DNA of 64,000 bases from Aurantiacibacter marinus (GCF_001021555.1 NZ_LDCP01000003.1:124001-188000), one strand, 5' to 3'; positions 45,936 to 54,520 are shown, numbered from the stretch's first letter. The notes: a model not told the origin generated them from the sequence alone. Numbers and translations are program-made.

Positions 45936-47354
45936 TCAGGCGGCGTTATCGATGCCCAGATCGGAAAGCTTGCGATACAGGGTCGAGCGCCCGATCCCGA
46001 GGCGTCGGGCGACTTCCGTCATGCGGCCGCGATAATGGCCGATGGCAAGACGGATCACGTCAGCCTCTATGTCCTCGAGCGGCCGCAAGTTCCCATCGCT
46101 GGCATATAGCTGGACGCCGGAGCTTTCGCGAACGGGCACTTCGGGCGGATCGAAATCGCCAACCAGCTCGCGCAATTGCGGGAAGTCATCCGCGGTCAGC
46201 GCATCTCCATCGCAGAACACGGCAGCGCGGAAAAGAACGGCCTGCAATTGGCGGACATTGCCCGGCCATTCAAAAGCGGACAGCAATTGCAGTGCGTCGG
46301 ATGTAATGCCGAGTGGTCGCAGACCGGGCTGCTCGCCAATGCGGTCAAGGAAATGGCGGGTCAGTGCCGCAACATCACCAATGCGATCGCGCAGCGGCGG
46401 AAGTTCGATTGCTGTCCGGGAAAGCGCTGCCAGCAGGTTTTCCCGGAAATGGCCGGTTGCCACCAGATCGGCCAGCGGCAGATTGCTGGCGGCGATGATA
46501 CGAACATCGACTTTGAAACTGTATTGCGCACCGATGGGTTTGACCTGGCCGCTTTCGATTACATCGGCGAGGCGATCCTGCAAGTCCATCGACAGCCGAT
46601 CAATCTCGTCCAGCACCAGCGTGCCGCCATCACAGTTTTGCAGTGCGCCGACTTGTTGCTCGAAAGCACCGGGAAACGCGCCTTTTTCGTGTCCGAACAG
46701 CACCGATTCAAGGCTGCTTGCCGGAACGCCTGAGATGTTGAGCAAACGAAACGCCGTTTTCGCGCGCGGGCTGGCAGCCTGCATCGCGTGGATCAGCATT
46801 TCCTTGCCGGTACCGCTTTCGCCTTCGATCAGCACATGTCCGTGACCGCGTGCGGCCTTGGCAGCCTTTGCCAAGGCATCGCGAAAGGGCGGGGCCGTGC
46901 CAACCATCGCGTCGAAATCGAGGTTGGCGGGCATTTTTTCTGTCAGCGGAGTAAGTTCGTCATGCGGAGTTTCGCGCGTTGTCGCATTGAGAAGCGCATG
47001 CATCAGTCGATCCGGAGCAATCGGCTTGACCAGATAATCTGTTGCGCCCGCCCGCATCGCTTCGACGGCAAGCTGCGGGCTGGTGCTGGTGGTCAGCATG
47101 AAAATCGGCAATGCAGGCCGACGTTCTTTCAGCTCTGCAATCAATTCGCAGGCACGGTCTCCCGGCACCCATTGATCCAGGACAATTGCGGACAGTTGCA
47201 TCCCTTGCCGCGTGCCCAAGGTGGCAATTGCAGTCTCTGAATCGCTTACCACTAACGTCCGCCAGCCCTCACGCCCGGCGAGCGCTGAGATAAGCCGGCT
47301 TTGCGCCGGTTCATCATCGATAAGCATCAAAAGCCGCTGTTCGGGCTCTGCCAT
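45936..47354 (-). CDS. Sigma-54-dependent response regulator with altered GAFTGA motif
   Basis: A 472-residue NtrC-type protein. A receiver domain (IDDEPAQSRL; phosphoacceptor in AIVLDQWVPG; lysine in YLVKPI) is followed by an AAA+ domain (about 145-385) with Walker A GESGTGKEML and Walker B GGTLVLDEID, and a Fis-type helix-turn-helix (RMTEVARRLGIGRSTLYRKL). The sigma-54 contact loop reads GAFPGAFEQ instead of GAFTGA, which may weaken or change the contact with sigma-54. No histidine kinase lies next to it. ATG 47354 is the chosen start. Confidence 0.86.
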   Translation of the reverse strand: MAEPEQRLLMLIDDEPAQSRLISALAGREGWRTLVVSDSETAIATLGTRQGMQLSAIVLDQWVPGDRACELIAELKERRPALPIFMLTTSTSPQLAVEAMRAGATDYLVKPIAPDRLMHALLNATTRETPHDELTPLTEKMPANLDFDAMVGTAPPFRDALAKAAKAARGHGHVLIEGESGTGKEMLIHAMQAASPRAKTAFRLLNISGVPASSLESVLFGHEKGAFPGAFEQQVGALQNCDGGTLVLDEIDRLSMDLQDRLADVIESGQVKPIGAQYSFKVDVRIIAASNLPLADLVATGHFRENLLAALSRTAIELPPLRDRIGDVAALTRHFLDRIGEQPGLRPLGITSDALQLLSAFEWPGNVRQLQAVLFRAAVFCDGDALTADDFPQLRELVGDFDPPEVPVRESSGVQLYASDGNLRPLEDIEADVIRLAIGHYRGRMTEVARRLGIGRSTLYRKLSDLGIDNAA

Positions 47355-47591
47355 GCGTGTTCACCATAAGGGCCCAGGACATCCGGGCGGGGAAGAATGG
47401 CCTAGCAGACGCTGGTAAAAGGCCGATTAAGGCCGGCTTCGTTCGCTGTTAACCATGATCGCGCAGCGAATATCGATGCCGGCACATAAAGAGCATACAA
47501 ATGCACCGCGCGTGGGGCTTGAGCGATCCGCATTCGGGCGATAGAGCATACGCAATCAAAATTCTGCTAATCGAGGGACATTGGACAGCAC

Positions 47592-47714
47592 ATGGGCAAA
47601 CCGGATAATATGAAGGCCGCAGAGGGCATGTACGCGAGCTTCATCAGCACGCTGAAATGGAGCGTACCGCTGCTCGCAGTCATTACGCTCTTTGTCGTCA
47701 TCCTGATCTCCTGA
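47592..47714 (+). CDS. aa3-type cytochrome c oxidase subunit IV-like peptide (40 aa)
   Basis: A 40-residue peptide: polar head (MGKPDNMKAAEGMYASFIST) and one membrane helix (LKWSVPLLAVITLFVVILI). The pattern, including the Tyr-x-x-Phe before the helix, matches the small aa3-type oxidase subunit IV (COX4 pro-2) of alphaproteobacteria. The oxidase genes themselves are not in the window. Its stop lies 4 bp before pntA, so it is the likely first gene of the transhydrogenase operon. The 237-bp stretch before it (47355-47591) shows no other gene. Confidence 0.75.
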   Translation: MGKPDNMKAAEGMYASFISTLKWSVPLLAVITLFVVILIS

Positions 47715-47718
47715 CCGG

Positions 47719-48840
47719 ATGCGCATAGCGGTTCTGAAAGAGCGCGCATCGGGCGAAAGCCGCGTTGCCGCCACACCCGAAACAGTCAAGAAGCTGATCG
47801 CGCTGGGCGCGACGCTTGCGGTGGAAGATGGCGCAGGTAGCGCAGCCTCCATCACTGACGAGGCGTATCGCGAAGCCGGGGCCGAGGTCGGCCAGGCTGC
47901 TGCAGTGGTCAAGGACGCCGATATCGTCATGGGCGTGCAGGCCCCCGATGTGGCTGCGCTGAACGGCGCGAAGCCCGGCGCATGGGTGGCCGCGACTTTC
48001 GATCCGTTCGTGCAGAAAGACCGCGTGGAGGCCTACGCCAAAGCGGGCTTCGAAGCGCTGTCCATGGAATTCATGCCGCGCATTACCCGCGCGCAAAGCA
48101 TGGACGTGCTCTCCAGCCAGTCCAATCTGGCGGGTTACAAGGCGGTGCTTGCGTGCGCCAATACATATGGCCGCGCATTTCCGATGATGATGACCGCAGC
48201 GGGCACGGTCAGTGCCGCCAAAGTCTTCGTTATGGGTGTGGGTGTTGCTGGCCTTCAGGCGATTGCTACGGCCAAACGCCTTGGCGCGCAGGTGTCCGCT
48301 ACTGATGTCCGCTCCGCCACGAAGGAACAGATCCAGTCGCTCGGCGCGAAACCAGTGTTCGTCGAAAGCGTCGAAGGTATCGAAGGCGAAGGTTCGGGCG
48401 GCTATGCCACCGAAATGAGCGAGGAATACCAGAAAGCGCAGGCCGAACTGGTGAGCAGCCACATCGCAAAGCAGGATATCGTCATCACGACCGCGCTGAT
48501 TCCGGGACGGGCAGCGCCTCGCCTGATCTCTGACGCGCAGATAGCGACAATGCGCGAAGGCAGCGTAATTTTCGATCTCGCGGTAGCGCAAGGCGGCAAT
48601 GTCGAAGGCAGCGTGCCGGACCAGGTGGTTGAAAAGCACGGCGTGAAAATCATCGGCTATTCCAACACGGCCGCGCATCTGGCAGCAGACGCGAGCGCGT
48701 TGTTCAGCCGCAATTTGTTCAACTTCCTCAATGCCTTCTGGGATGCCGAAGCAGGCAAGCCTGTGCTGGATGAGGAAATTGGCGATGCCGTGCGACTGAC
48801 GCAGGGCGGTGAAATCGTGAACGAGAGGCTGAAGGGGTGA
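47719..48840 (+). CDS. pntA: NAD(P) transhydrogenase subunit alpha, part 1 (NAD-binding)
   Basis: A 373-residue protein equal to the soluble NAD-binding domain I. It starts MRIAVLKERASGESRVAATPE; the Rossmann core reads VMGVGVAGLQAIATAKRLGA, and TALIPGRAAPRLI and IIGYSN are typical. Together with the membrane subunit (split alpha-2 at 48968) and PntB it uses the proton gradient to drive hydride transfer from NADH to NADP. In alphaproteobacteria alpha is split into two genes, as here. Its stop overlaps the GTG of a 43-codon frame (GTGA). Confidence 0.94.
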   Translation: MRIAVLKERASGESRVAATPETVKKLIALGATLAVEDGAGSAASITDEAYREAGAEVGQAAAVVKDADIVMGVQAPDVAALNGAKPGAWVAATFDPFVQKDRVEAYAKAGFEALSMEFMPRITRAQSMDVLSSQSNLAGYKAVLACANTYGRAFPMMMTAAGTVSAAKVFVMGVGVAGLQAIATAKRLGAQVSATDVRSATKEQIQSLGAKPVFVESVEGIEGEGSGGYATEMSEEYQKAQAELVSSHIAKQDIVITTALIPGRAAPRLISDAQIATMREGSVIFDLAVAQGGNVEGSVPDQVVEKHGVKIIGYSNTAAHLAADASALFSRNLFNFLNAFWDAEAGKPVLDEEIGDAVRLTQGGEIVNERLKG

Positions 48841-48968
48841 AGGGTTCTACGTGGCTTGTCCTTGCGGCGGTGATCCTCATTGGTGTCATCGTGCTAGCCT
48901 ACTCCTCAGGTTACCAAATTGGTGCAGATATCGCCAAGAATGAAAATGCGGCTTCGGAGAAGCAATAA
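48837..48968 (+). CDS. 43-residue single-helix membrane peptide in the pnt operon
   Basis: A short open frame starting at GTG 48837, which overlaps the pntA stop as GTGA; a GAGAGG site lies about 8 bases upstream. The product is one membrane helix (TWLVLAAVILIGVIVLAYSSGY) and a polar, Lys/Glu-rich tail (DIAKNENAASEKQ). Its TAA overlaps the ATG of the next pnt gene by one base (TAATG). The strict coupling on both sides argues for a real, translated gene, perhaps a small subunit of the transhydrogenase complex; that role is inference. I recognise no family. Confidence 0.65.
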   Translation: MKGSTWLVLAAVILIGVIVLAYSSGYQIGADIAKNENAASEKQ

Positions 48969-49249
48969 TGGACTTCATTTCAATTCTCTCGATATTCGTG
49001 CTGGCGTGTTTCGTCGGCTATTATGTCGTGTGGTCGGTTACCCCGGCGCTGCACACGCCGCTGATGGCTGTAACCAATGCGATTTCATCTGTGATTATCG
49101 TCGGCGGCCTGATCGCTGCGGCGGAAGCAGGTAGCGATGTGGCGAAGTGGCTGGGGCTGCTTGCTGTCGTGCTCGCCAGCGTCAACATCTTCGGCGGTTT
49201 CGCCGTGACCGAGCGGATGCTCGCAATGTACAAGAAGAAGGATAAGTAG
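48968..49249 (+). CDS. NAD(P) transhydrogenase subunit alpha, part 2 (membrane)
   Basis: A 93-residue membrane protein equal to the first part of the transhydrogenase membrane domain, with three helices (FISILSIFVLACFVGYYVVW, AISSVIIVGGLIAA, LLAVVLASVNIFGGF). The block TPALHTPLMAVTNAISSVIIVG is diagnostic. It is usually called PntAB or PntA2. Coupled to both neighbours: TAATG at its start and an ATG immediately after its stop for pntB. Confidence 0.93.
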   Translation: MDFISILSIFVLACFVGYYVVWSVTPALHTPLMAVTNAISSVIIVGGLIAAAEAGSDVAKWLGLLAVVLASVNIFGGFAVTERMLAMYKKKDK

Positions 49250-50704
49250 ATGAACCTGTCCTTCCTTGCCGCAGGTGCCGAAGGCGGCGCCGCAACCCCC
49301 GCCTGGGCGATGCTGGCCTACCTCGTCGCTGGCATCTTTTTCATTCTGGCCCTGCGCGGGCTTTCCAGCCCCGCCACCAGCCGCACGGGTAATCGCTTCG
49401 GCATGGCCGGTATGGCGATTGCCGTCATCACCACGCTGGTGACGCATTCCATCGCGAATATCGCAGAAATCGGCATCGCTATTTTCATCGGCGCCATCAT
49501 CGGCGTCACCATGGCGCGGCGCATTGCAATGACCTCCATGCCCGAACTGGTGGCAGGATTTCACTCGCTGGTCGGCCTTGCCGCTGTTCTGGTGGGCTGG
49601 GCGGCTTACCTTAATCCGGGTGCGTTTGGCCTTCTGACCGATGGCGGAGCTATCGGGCCGGTCAGCAAGATAGAAATGGGCCTCGGCATCGCGATCGGTG
49701 CCATCACTTTCTCGGGCTCTGTCATCGCGTTCCTCAAACTGTCAGGCAAGATGAGCGGGTCGCCGATCATGTTGCCGGGCCGTCATATCATCAACCTTGG
49801 CACATTGGCCGCGATCCTCGTGCTTACGGCCATGTTCGCGCATACACCCGGCGCGGACGCGAACCTGCCATTCATCGTGGCGCTGACTATTGCAGCCTTC
49901 ATTATCGGTTTCCTGCTGATCATCCCGATTGGCGGAGCGGATATGCCAGTCGTCGTCTCCATGCTGAACAGCTATTCCGGCTGGGCGGCTGCGGCGATGG
50001 GCTTTACGCTGGGCAATTCGGCGATGATCATCACCGGCGCGCTGGTGGGTTCATCTGGCGCAATTCTCAGCTACATCATGTGCAAGGCCATGAACCGCAG
50101 CTTCATCAGTGTGATCGCGGGCGGCTTTGGCGCGGATTCCAGTGGTGGCGGCAATGGCGAAGTGCGTGAGCAACGCCCGTACAAGCAAGGCAGCGCAGCC
50201 GATGCGGCCTTTATGTTGGAGCAAGCCGAAAAGGTCATCGTGATCCCCGGTTACGGCATGGCCGTGGCGCAGGCGCAGCACGCCTTGCGCGAAATGACCG
50301 ATGTTCTGGAAGAGAAGGGCGTGGAGGTGAAATTCGCCATCCACCCTGTTGCCGGACGTATGCCCGGCCATATGAACGTGCTGCTGGCCGAGGCGAATGT
50401 CTCTTACGACAAGGTCTTCGAGCTGGAAGACATCAACAGCGAATTCGCGCAGGCTGACGTTGCCTTCATTATCGGTGCGAACGATGTTGTGAACCCGGCT
50501 GCAAAAACGGACAAATCCAGCCCGATTTACGGCATGCCGGTGTTTGACGTGGACAAGGCCAAGCAGGTCTTTTTCATCAAGCGCAGCATGGGCGGTGTGG
50601 GCTATGCCGGCGTAGACAATGATGTGTTCTATATGGATCAGACCATGATGCTGCTGTCCGATGCAAAGAAGATGGTTGAGGAAATCGTCAAGGCGATGGA
50701 TTAA
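49250..50704 (+). CDS. pntB: NAD(P) transhydrogenase subunit beta
   Basis: A 484-residue protein. The N-terminal half has eight to nine membrane helices (including GAIIGVTMARRIAMTSMPELVAGFHSLVGLAAVLVG); the C-terminal NADP domain III starts near 305 with VIVIPGYGMAVAQAQHA and contains HPVAGRMPGHMNVLLAEA, IGANDVVNPAA, GMPVFDVDKA. It begins one base after the stop of the preceding gene and completes the operon cox4-pntA-orf43-pntA2-pntB. Confidence 0.95.
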   Translation: MNLSFLAAGAEGGAATPAWAMLAYLVAGIFFILALRGLSSPATSRTGNRFGMAGMAIAVITTLVTHSIANIAEIGIAIFIGAIIGVTMARRIAMTSMPELVAGFHSLVGLAAVLVGWAAYLNPGAFGLLTDGGAIGPVSKIEMGLGIAIGAITFSGSVIAFLKLSGKMSGSPIMLPGRHIINLGTLAAILVLTAMFAHTPGADANLPFIVALTIAAFIIGFLLIIPIGGADMPVVVSMLNSYSGWAAAAMGFTLGNSAMIITGALVGSSGAILSYIMCKAMNRSFISVIAGGFGADSSGGGNGEVREQRPYKQGSAADAAFMLEQAEKVIVIPGYGMAVAQAQHALREMTDVLEEKGVEVKFAIHPVAGRMPGHMNVLLAEANVSYDKVFELEDINSEFAQADVAFIIGANDVVNPAAKTDKSSPIYGMPVFDVDKAKQVFFIKRSMGGVGYAGVDNDVFYMDQTMMLLSDAKKMVEEIVKAMD

Positions 50705-50752
50705 AGGCGCTTTCGTCGCACGCTTGCGCAACACGCATACAGGGGTAAGATT

Positions 50753-51445
50753 TTGCGCAAGCTCGGCTTGATTGGCGGAATGAGCTGGGTTTCCACCCAC
50801 CGCTATTACGAACGGATCAACAAGCGTGTCCAGCGAGAGGTTGGGCCGCGCGCTTCCGCCCCGATGCTTATCGAGAGCCTCGACTTTTCGCAGATTTATC
50901 AGTTGCAGACTCCGGAGGAATGGGAGCGCGGCGCGCAGGTCATCGCCAAAGCTGCGCAGAGGCTGGCCGATGCTGGCGCGGAAATGCTGATGATCGGTGC
51001 CAATTCGATGCACAAGGTCTATCGCGAAGTGCAGGCGCAGGTCGATGTGCCTATCCTTCATATAGCCGAATGCGTGGGCGAAAGGATGAAGCAAGACGGC
51101 ATCAAACGGGCCGCCCTGATAGGCAGCCGGAATGTGATGATCGAAAGCTTCTACCGCCGCCGATTGGTGGCGCATGATGTGGATCTGCTTCCTCCTGAAA
51201 TGGATCATGTCGAGCAGCTCGACCGGATCATTTATGAAGAGCTGATGGTGGGCAAGGCGCGCAAGGATTCCGAGCGCACATTGCGATCCATGTTCACCCG
51301 CTATCAGACCGAAGGGGCGCAAGCGGTCATTCTGGCTTGCACGGAATTGGAGCTGGTGGTGGACATCGATGCCAATGCTGTGCCCATCTATGACTGCATG
51401 CGCATTCACGCCGATGCCGCGGCAGAATGGATCATCGGCGGATAA
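50753..51445 (+). CDS. Aspartate/glutamate racemase-family protein, altered active site
   Basis: A 230-residue protein of the Asp/Glu/hydantoin racemase superfamily (YgeA-like). It starts KLGLIGGMSWVSTHRYYERIN. The C-terminal catalytic cysteine is present in ILACTELELV (about 198). The N-terminal partner position, Cys or Thr in relatives (CNTxH or TNTMH), reads GANSMHKV here, so it is Ala. This may be a racemase with changed chemistry or a different enzyme. Start is TTG 50753, with AGGGG seven bases upstream. Single gene between pntB and dgt. Confidence 0.82.
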   Translation: MRKLGLIGGMSWVSTHRYYERINKRVQREVGPRASAPMLIESLDFSQIYQLQTPEEWERGAQVIAKAAQRLADAGAEMLMIGANSMHKVYREVQAQVDVPILHIAECVGERMKQDGIKRAALIGSRNVMIESFYRRRLVAHDVDLLPPEMDHVEQLDRIIYEELMVGKARKDSERTLRSMFTRYQTEGAQAVILACTELELVVDIDANAVPIYDCMRIHADAAAEWIIGG

Positions 51446-51550
51446 TCAGCCGGGAAATCGCAGATCTTTCGCGATAGGCGGGGCATTTCACGCGGCGTTC
51501 CCTCGCTGTTCCCGTTGTCACATGGCGGGCGCTCTCGTAGCGAGTGATCC

Positions 51551-52711
51551 ATGTCGCGCGCGCCCTTTGCAGCTGATCCCTCATTTAGCCGGGGGCGTGA
51601 ATTCACTCCGCCAGGCCATACCGTGCGCGGCCCGCGCAGTGCCTTCCAGCGCGACCGCGACCGGATCATCCATTCGATTGCTTTTCGAAGACTGGCGGGC
51701 AAGACGCAGGTTTTTATCGCACCGGATGGTGACCATTACCGCGTTCGCCTGACGCACAGCCTTGAAGTGGCGCAGATCGGCAGAGTGATCGCCCGCGATC
51801 TGGGGCTGGATGAGGACCTTACAGAAGCTCTGTGTCTGGCACATGATCTGGGCCATCCCCCTTTCGGCCATTCGGGAGAGGATGCGCTTGACGCCGCATT
51901 GCAGCCACGCGGCGGATTTGACCACAACGGGCATACTTTGCGCACAGTCATGCGGCTGGACAGTCCTTACTGCGGAATACCGGGCCTCAACCTCAGCTGG
52001 GAAGTGCTGGAAGGGCTTGCAAAACACAACGGGCCGGTGCTCGATCCGCAATGGGCGCTGGCACAGTGCGATGCAGAATTCCCGCTCGATCTGGCCAGAC
52101 ACGCCACGTTGGAAGCGCAGGTCGCGGCGTTGGCGGACGATATTGCCTACGACAATCACGACATTGACGATGGCCTGCGGGCGGGGTTCCTGCAGCTTGA
52201 TGATCTCCTGACACTCGATTTTATTGCGGACCAGTGGCGCGAGGTGGAAAAACGTTTTCCCGGTGGCGGGCGGCAGGAATTGCTGCGCGAACTGGTGCGC
52301 TCGCAAATCGGCGTGATGGTGAACGACTTGCTGGAAACGACTAAGGCCAATCTACACGCAATTGGCAATGTGGATGACGTGCGCAACGCGGGCCGCGCGC
52401 TTGCCAGCTTTTCTCCTGCGATGGCCGTTCAGGAACGCCAGTTGAAGCGTTTCATGTATGACAGACTGTATCACCACGAGGAACAATTGCGCACAGCGGG
52501 CAGAGCGAAAGACGTGATCGCTCGGCTGTATGCCGCCTATGATCAGGACCCGTCCCTGATGCCGCAGGAATGGGCCGAGCAATTGCCAGGTGACGAGCCT
52601 GCCAGGGGGCGCCATATCGCTGACTTCATCGCCGGCATGACGGATCATTTTGCAATCCGGCAATACGGCCGCATTTTCGGTAATGTGCCGGAGGGATTGT
52701 CGAATGTCTGA
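51551..52711 (+). CDS. dgt: dGTP triphosphohydrolase-like protein
   Basis: A 386-residue HD-domain protein of the short dGTPase type. HD metal ligands are in RLTHSLEVAQIGR, CLAHDLGHPPFGHSGEDAL and, later, LADDIAYDNHDIDDGL; the arginine-rich FQRDRDRIIHSIAFRRLAGKTQVF opens the domain. It hydrolyses dNTPs to nucleoside and triphosphate. The next gene begins 8 bp before its stop, so they are coupled; the run continues through DUF4281 and DUF938. Confidence 0.94.
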   Translation: MSRAPFAADPSFSRGREFTPPGHTVRGPRSAFQRDRDRIIHSIAFRRLAGKTQVFIAPDGDHYRVRLTHSLEVAQIGRVIARDLGLDEDLTEALCLAHDLGHPPFGHSGEDALDAALQPRGGFDHNGHTLRTVMRLDSPYCGIPGLNLSWEVLEGLAKHNGPVLDPQWALAQCDAEFPLDLARHATLEAQVAALADDIAYDNHDIDDGLRAGFLQLDDLLTLDFIADQWREVEKRFPGGGRQELLRELVRSQIGVMVNDLLETTKANLHAIGNVDDVRNAGRALASFSPAMAVQERQLKRFMYDRLYHHEEQLRTAGRAKDVIARLYAAYDQDPSLMPQEWAEQLPGDEPARGRHIADFIAGMTDHFAIRQYGRIFGNVPEGLSNV

Positions 52712-53405
52712 TGCTGAAACGGGCAAACGCCGGGTCCTGTTGGTTGGCGCAACCGGATTGATCGGGCGCAGCATTATCGCGCGTACCGCCGGTCTGACCC
52801 ATATTGCCTTGCAAGGTCTCGCCCGGCGAGAAATGACCTTCCCCGAAGGTGCGCGCATGGAACTGGTACTGGCAGATACGCCCGACTGGGGCGGTGTCGT
52901 GGAAGCGCTTAAGCCCGATGCGGTTATCTGTGCGCTGGGAACCACACGCGCCAAGGCGGGCAGTGTGGAAGCCATGCGGGCCGTGGATTACGAATTGGTC
53001 ATGCAGGTCGCACGCGCTGCAAAGGATGCCGGTGCCCGCAGCTTCGTGCATGTGTCCTCTGTCGGAGCGGATACCGCCTCGCGCAGTCTGTATCTGCGCA
53101 CCAAGGGAGAAGTGGAGCGGGACCTGAAATCACTGCGCTTCAAACGGCTGGATATCCTGAGACCGGGCCTGCTGCTGGGTAAACGCGAGGCAGATTTGCG
53201 GTTTCTTGAAGGGATCGGACGCATGCTGGCACCGCTGACAGATATTTTCCTGCAGGGCGATGTCGCCAGATACCGGTCCATCAAGGCAAGCATAGTCGCC
53301 GCTGCTGCCTTGCAATGTACCGGTGAAAAGGCAGGAGGTCAGTTTGTCCATGAACATGACGGGTTGAACCGCTTGGCCGGGCGTTTTGAAGGGGTCACAA
53401 CATGA
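52704..53405 (+). CDS. NAD(P)-binding Rossmann protein (atypical SDR)
   Basis: A 233-residue protein with a Rossmann loop LLVGATGLIGRSII (about 11-24), and the central blocks VICALGTTRAKAG, FVHVSSVGAD and RLDILRPGLLLG. It resembles nucleoside-diphosphate-sugar epimerase-like or HTATIP2-like atypical SDRs. The substrate is unknown. Its ATG (52704) overlaps dgt by 8 bp and its stop overlaps the DUF4281 gene by 4 bp. Confidence 0.85.
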   Translation: MSDAETGKRRVLLVGATGLIGRSIIARTAGLTHIALQGLARREMTFPEGARMELVLADTPDWGGVVEALKPDAVICALGTTRAKAGSVEAMRAVDYELVMQVARAAKDAGARSFVHVSSVGADTASRSLYLRTKGEVERDLKSLRFKRLDILRPGLLLGKREADLRFLEGIGRMLAPLTDIFLQGDVARYRSIKASIVAAAALQCTGEKAGGQFVHEHDGLNRLAGRFEGVTT

Positions 53406-53872
53406 ATTGGGATTTCGCATTTCAGGCGGCCAACATCTGGGCGCTCATCATGTGGGCCATGCTGATTCTGTTGCCACGCAATGCGTTGGCTGGCGCTGCG
53501 GTCTTCTATGGCGGTGTGGGGATGCTGTGCTTTGCCTATACGCTGTTCATGGGACTGGTCGTCGGAGGCGCTGTCGATCCGGTCTCGCAAAGCGAAGGTG
53601 CCGGCGCGTCCTTCACTACGATAGCAGGGGTGAGGGGCCTGTTTTCGACTGATGGCGGGGTCACGATCGGCTGGATTCATTATCTGGCCTTTGACCTGTT
53701 TGCAGGTCTGTGGATTTCCAAGGATGCCGATACGAAAGGCTTTTCGCGGCTGGTACAATCACCTGTGCTGCTGCTGACGTTCATCGCCGGGCCTGCGGGA
53801 CTGCTGGTTTGGTTCATCGTCCGTGAAAAGCGCGCTCGCGCCGCTGCCGGACCACGGCGGCGCTTCACTTGA
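53402..53872 (+). CDS. ABA4-like membrane protein (DUF4281)
   Basis: A 156-residue membrane protein with about four helices. It matches DUF4281, the family of plant ABA4 (neoxanthin formation): NIWALIMWAMLILLPRN, FTTIAGVRGLFSTDGGVTIGWIHYLAFDLFAGLWISKDA and LTFIAGPAGLLVWFIVR are the family blocks. In bacteria the role is unknown; a link to carotenoids would fit a yellow-orange sphingomonad but is inference. Overlapped by both neighbours (4 bp each), including the TTGA start of DUF938. Confidence 0.85.
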   Translation: MNWDFAFQAANIWALIMWAMLILLPRNALAGAAVFYGGVGMLCFAYTLFMGLVVGGAVDPVSQSEGAGASFTTIAGVRGLFSTDGGVTIGWIHYLAFDLFAGLWISKDADTKGFSRLVQSPVLLLTFIAGPAGLLVWFIVREKRARAAAGPRRRFT

Positions 53873-54462
53873 AACGCTTTGCTCCTGCAACAGAGCGCAA
53901 CCGTGATGCTATCGCTGCAGTACTGGCAGATGAGCTGCCCGCACTTGGAAAGGTACTTGAAGTAGCGAGCGGATCTGGCGAGCATGCGGTGCATTTTGCG
54001 GGCCGGTTTCCTGCGCTGGAATGGCAGCCGAGTGATCCTGACCCCGAGGCTGTTGCTTCCATCGCTGCCTGGCGCGCAGAGGCTGGACTTGCCAATTTGC
54101 GCAAGCCCTTCATGCTTGACGCGGCTGCTGCAAATTGGCCGGTAATGGGCGCCGATGCGCTGCTTTGCGTGAACATGGTTCATATCAGTCCGCCCGCTGC
54201 AAGCGAGGGACTGTTCGCCGGGGCAGGGCGCATTCTGCCTGTTGGCGCGCCATTGCTGCTGTATGGCCCGTATCTGGAAGAAGGAGTGGAAACTGCGGCA
54301 TCAAATCTGACATTCGATGCCAGCCTGAAGGCGCGTGATCCGCGCTGGGGTCTGCGCGATACAGCTTGGGTCGATAAACTCGCCACAACAAACTTTTTTG
54401 ACCGCGTGCGCAGGGTAGCGATGCCTGCCAACAATATCATGCTGATCTACCGCCACAAATAG
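53869..54462 (+). CDS. DUF938 methyltransferase-like protein
   Basis: A 197-residue protein with a SAM-type Rossmann start: LEVASGSGEHAVHFAGRFP (about 30-48), preceded by the DUF938 signature KRFAPATERNRDAI. The blocks WQPSDPDPEAVASI and VNMVHISPP are standard. It is a predicted SAM-dependent methyltransferase with no known substrate. The start is TTG 53869, overlapping the DUF4281 stop as TTGA. Last gene of the coupled dgt run. Confidence 0.85.
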   Translation: MKRFAPATERNRDAIAAVLADELPALGKVLEVASGSGEHAVHFAGRFPALEWQPSDPDPEAVASIAAWRAEAGLANLRKPFMLDAAAANWPVMGADALLCVNMVHISPPAASEGLFAGAGRILPVGAPLLLYGPYLEEGVETAASNLTFDASLKARDPRWGLRDTAWVDKLATTNFFDRVRRVAMPANNIMLIYRHK

Positions 54463-54466
54463 AAGC

Positions 54467-54490
54467 GCCCGCCGGATCGCTCCAGCGGGC
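54467..54490. terminator. Hairpin between DUF938 and the entericidin-like gene
   Basis: GCCCGC (54467-54472) pairs with GCGGGC (54485-54490). The 12-nt loop CGGATCGCTCCA is identical to the loop of the hairpin after parC (34518-34529) and can itself pair GGA with TCC. It starts 5 bp past the DUF938 stop and lies 31 bp past the stop of the convergent small lipoprotein. Confidence 0.6.
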
Positions 54491-54520
54491 ACCTTGCGAC
54501 TCTGTGTTAAGCGGTTTGGA

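Noticed and set aside
47490-47551. AGAGCATAC repeated twice before the oxidase peptide gene
   Set aside because: A 9-bp match 53 bp apart with no palindrome or phasing; could be chance.
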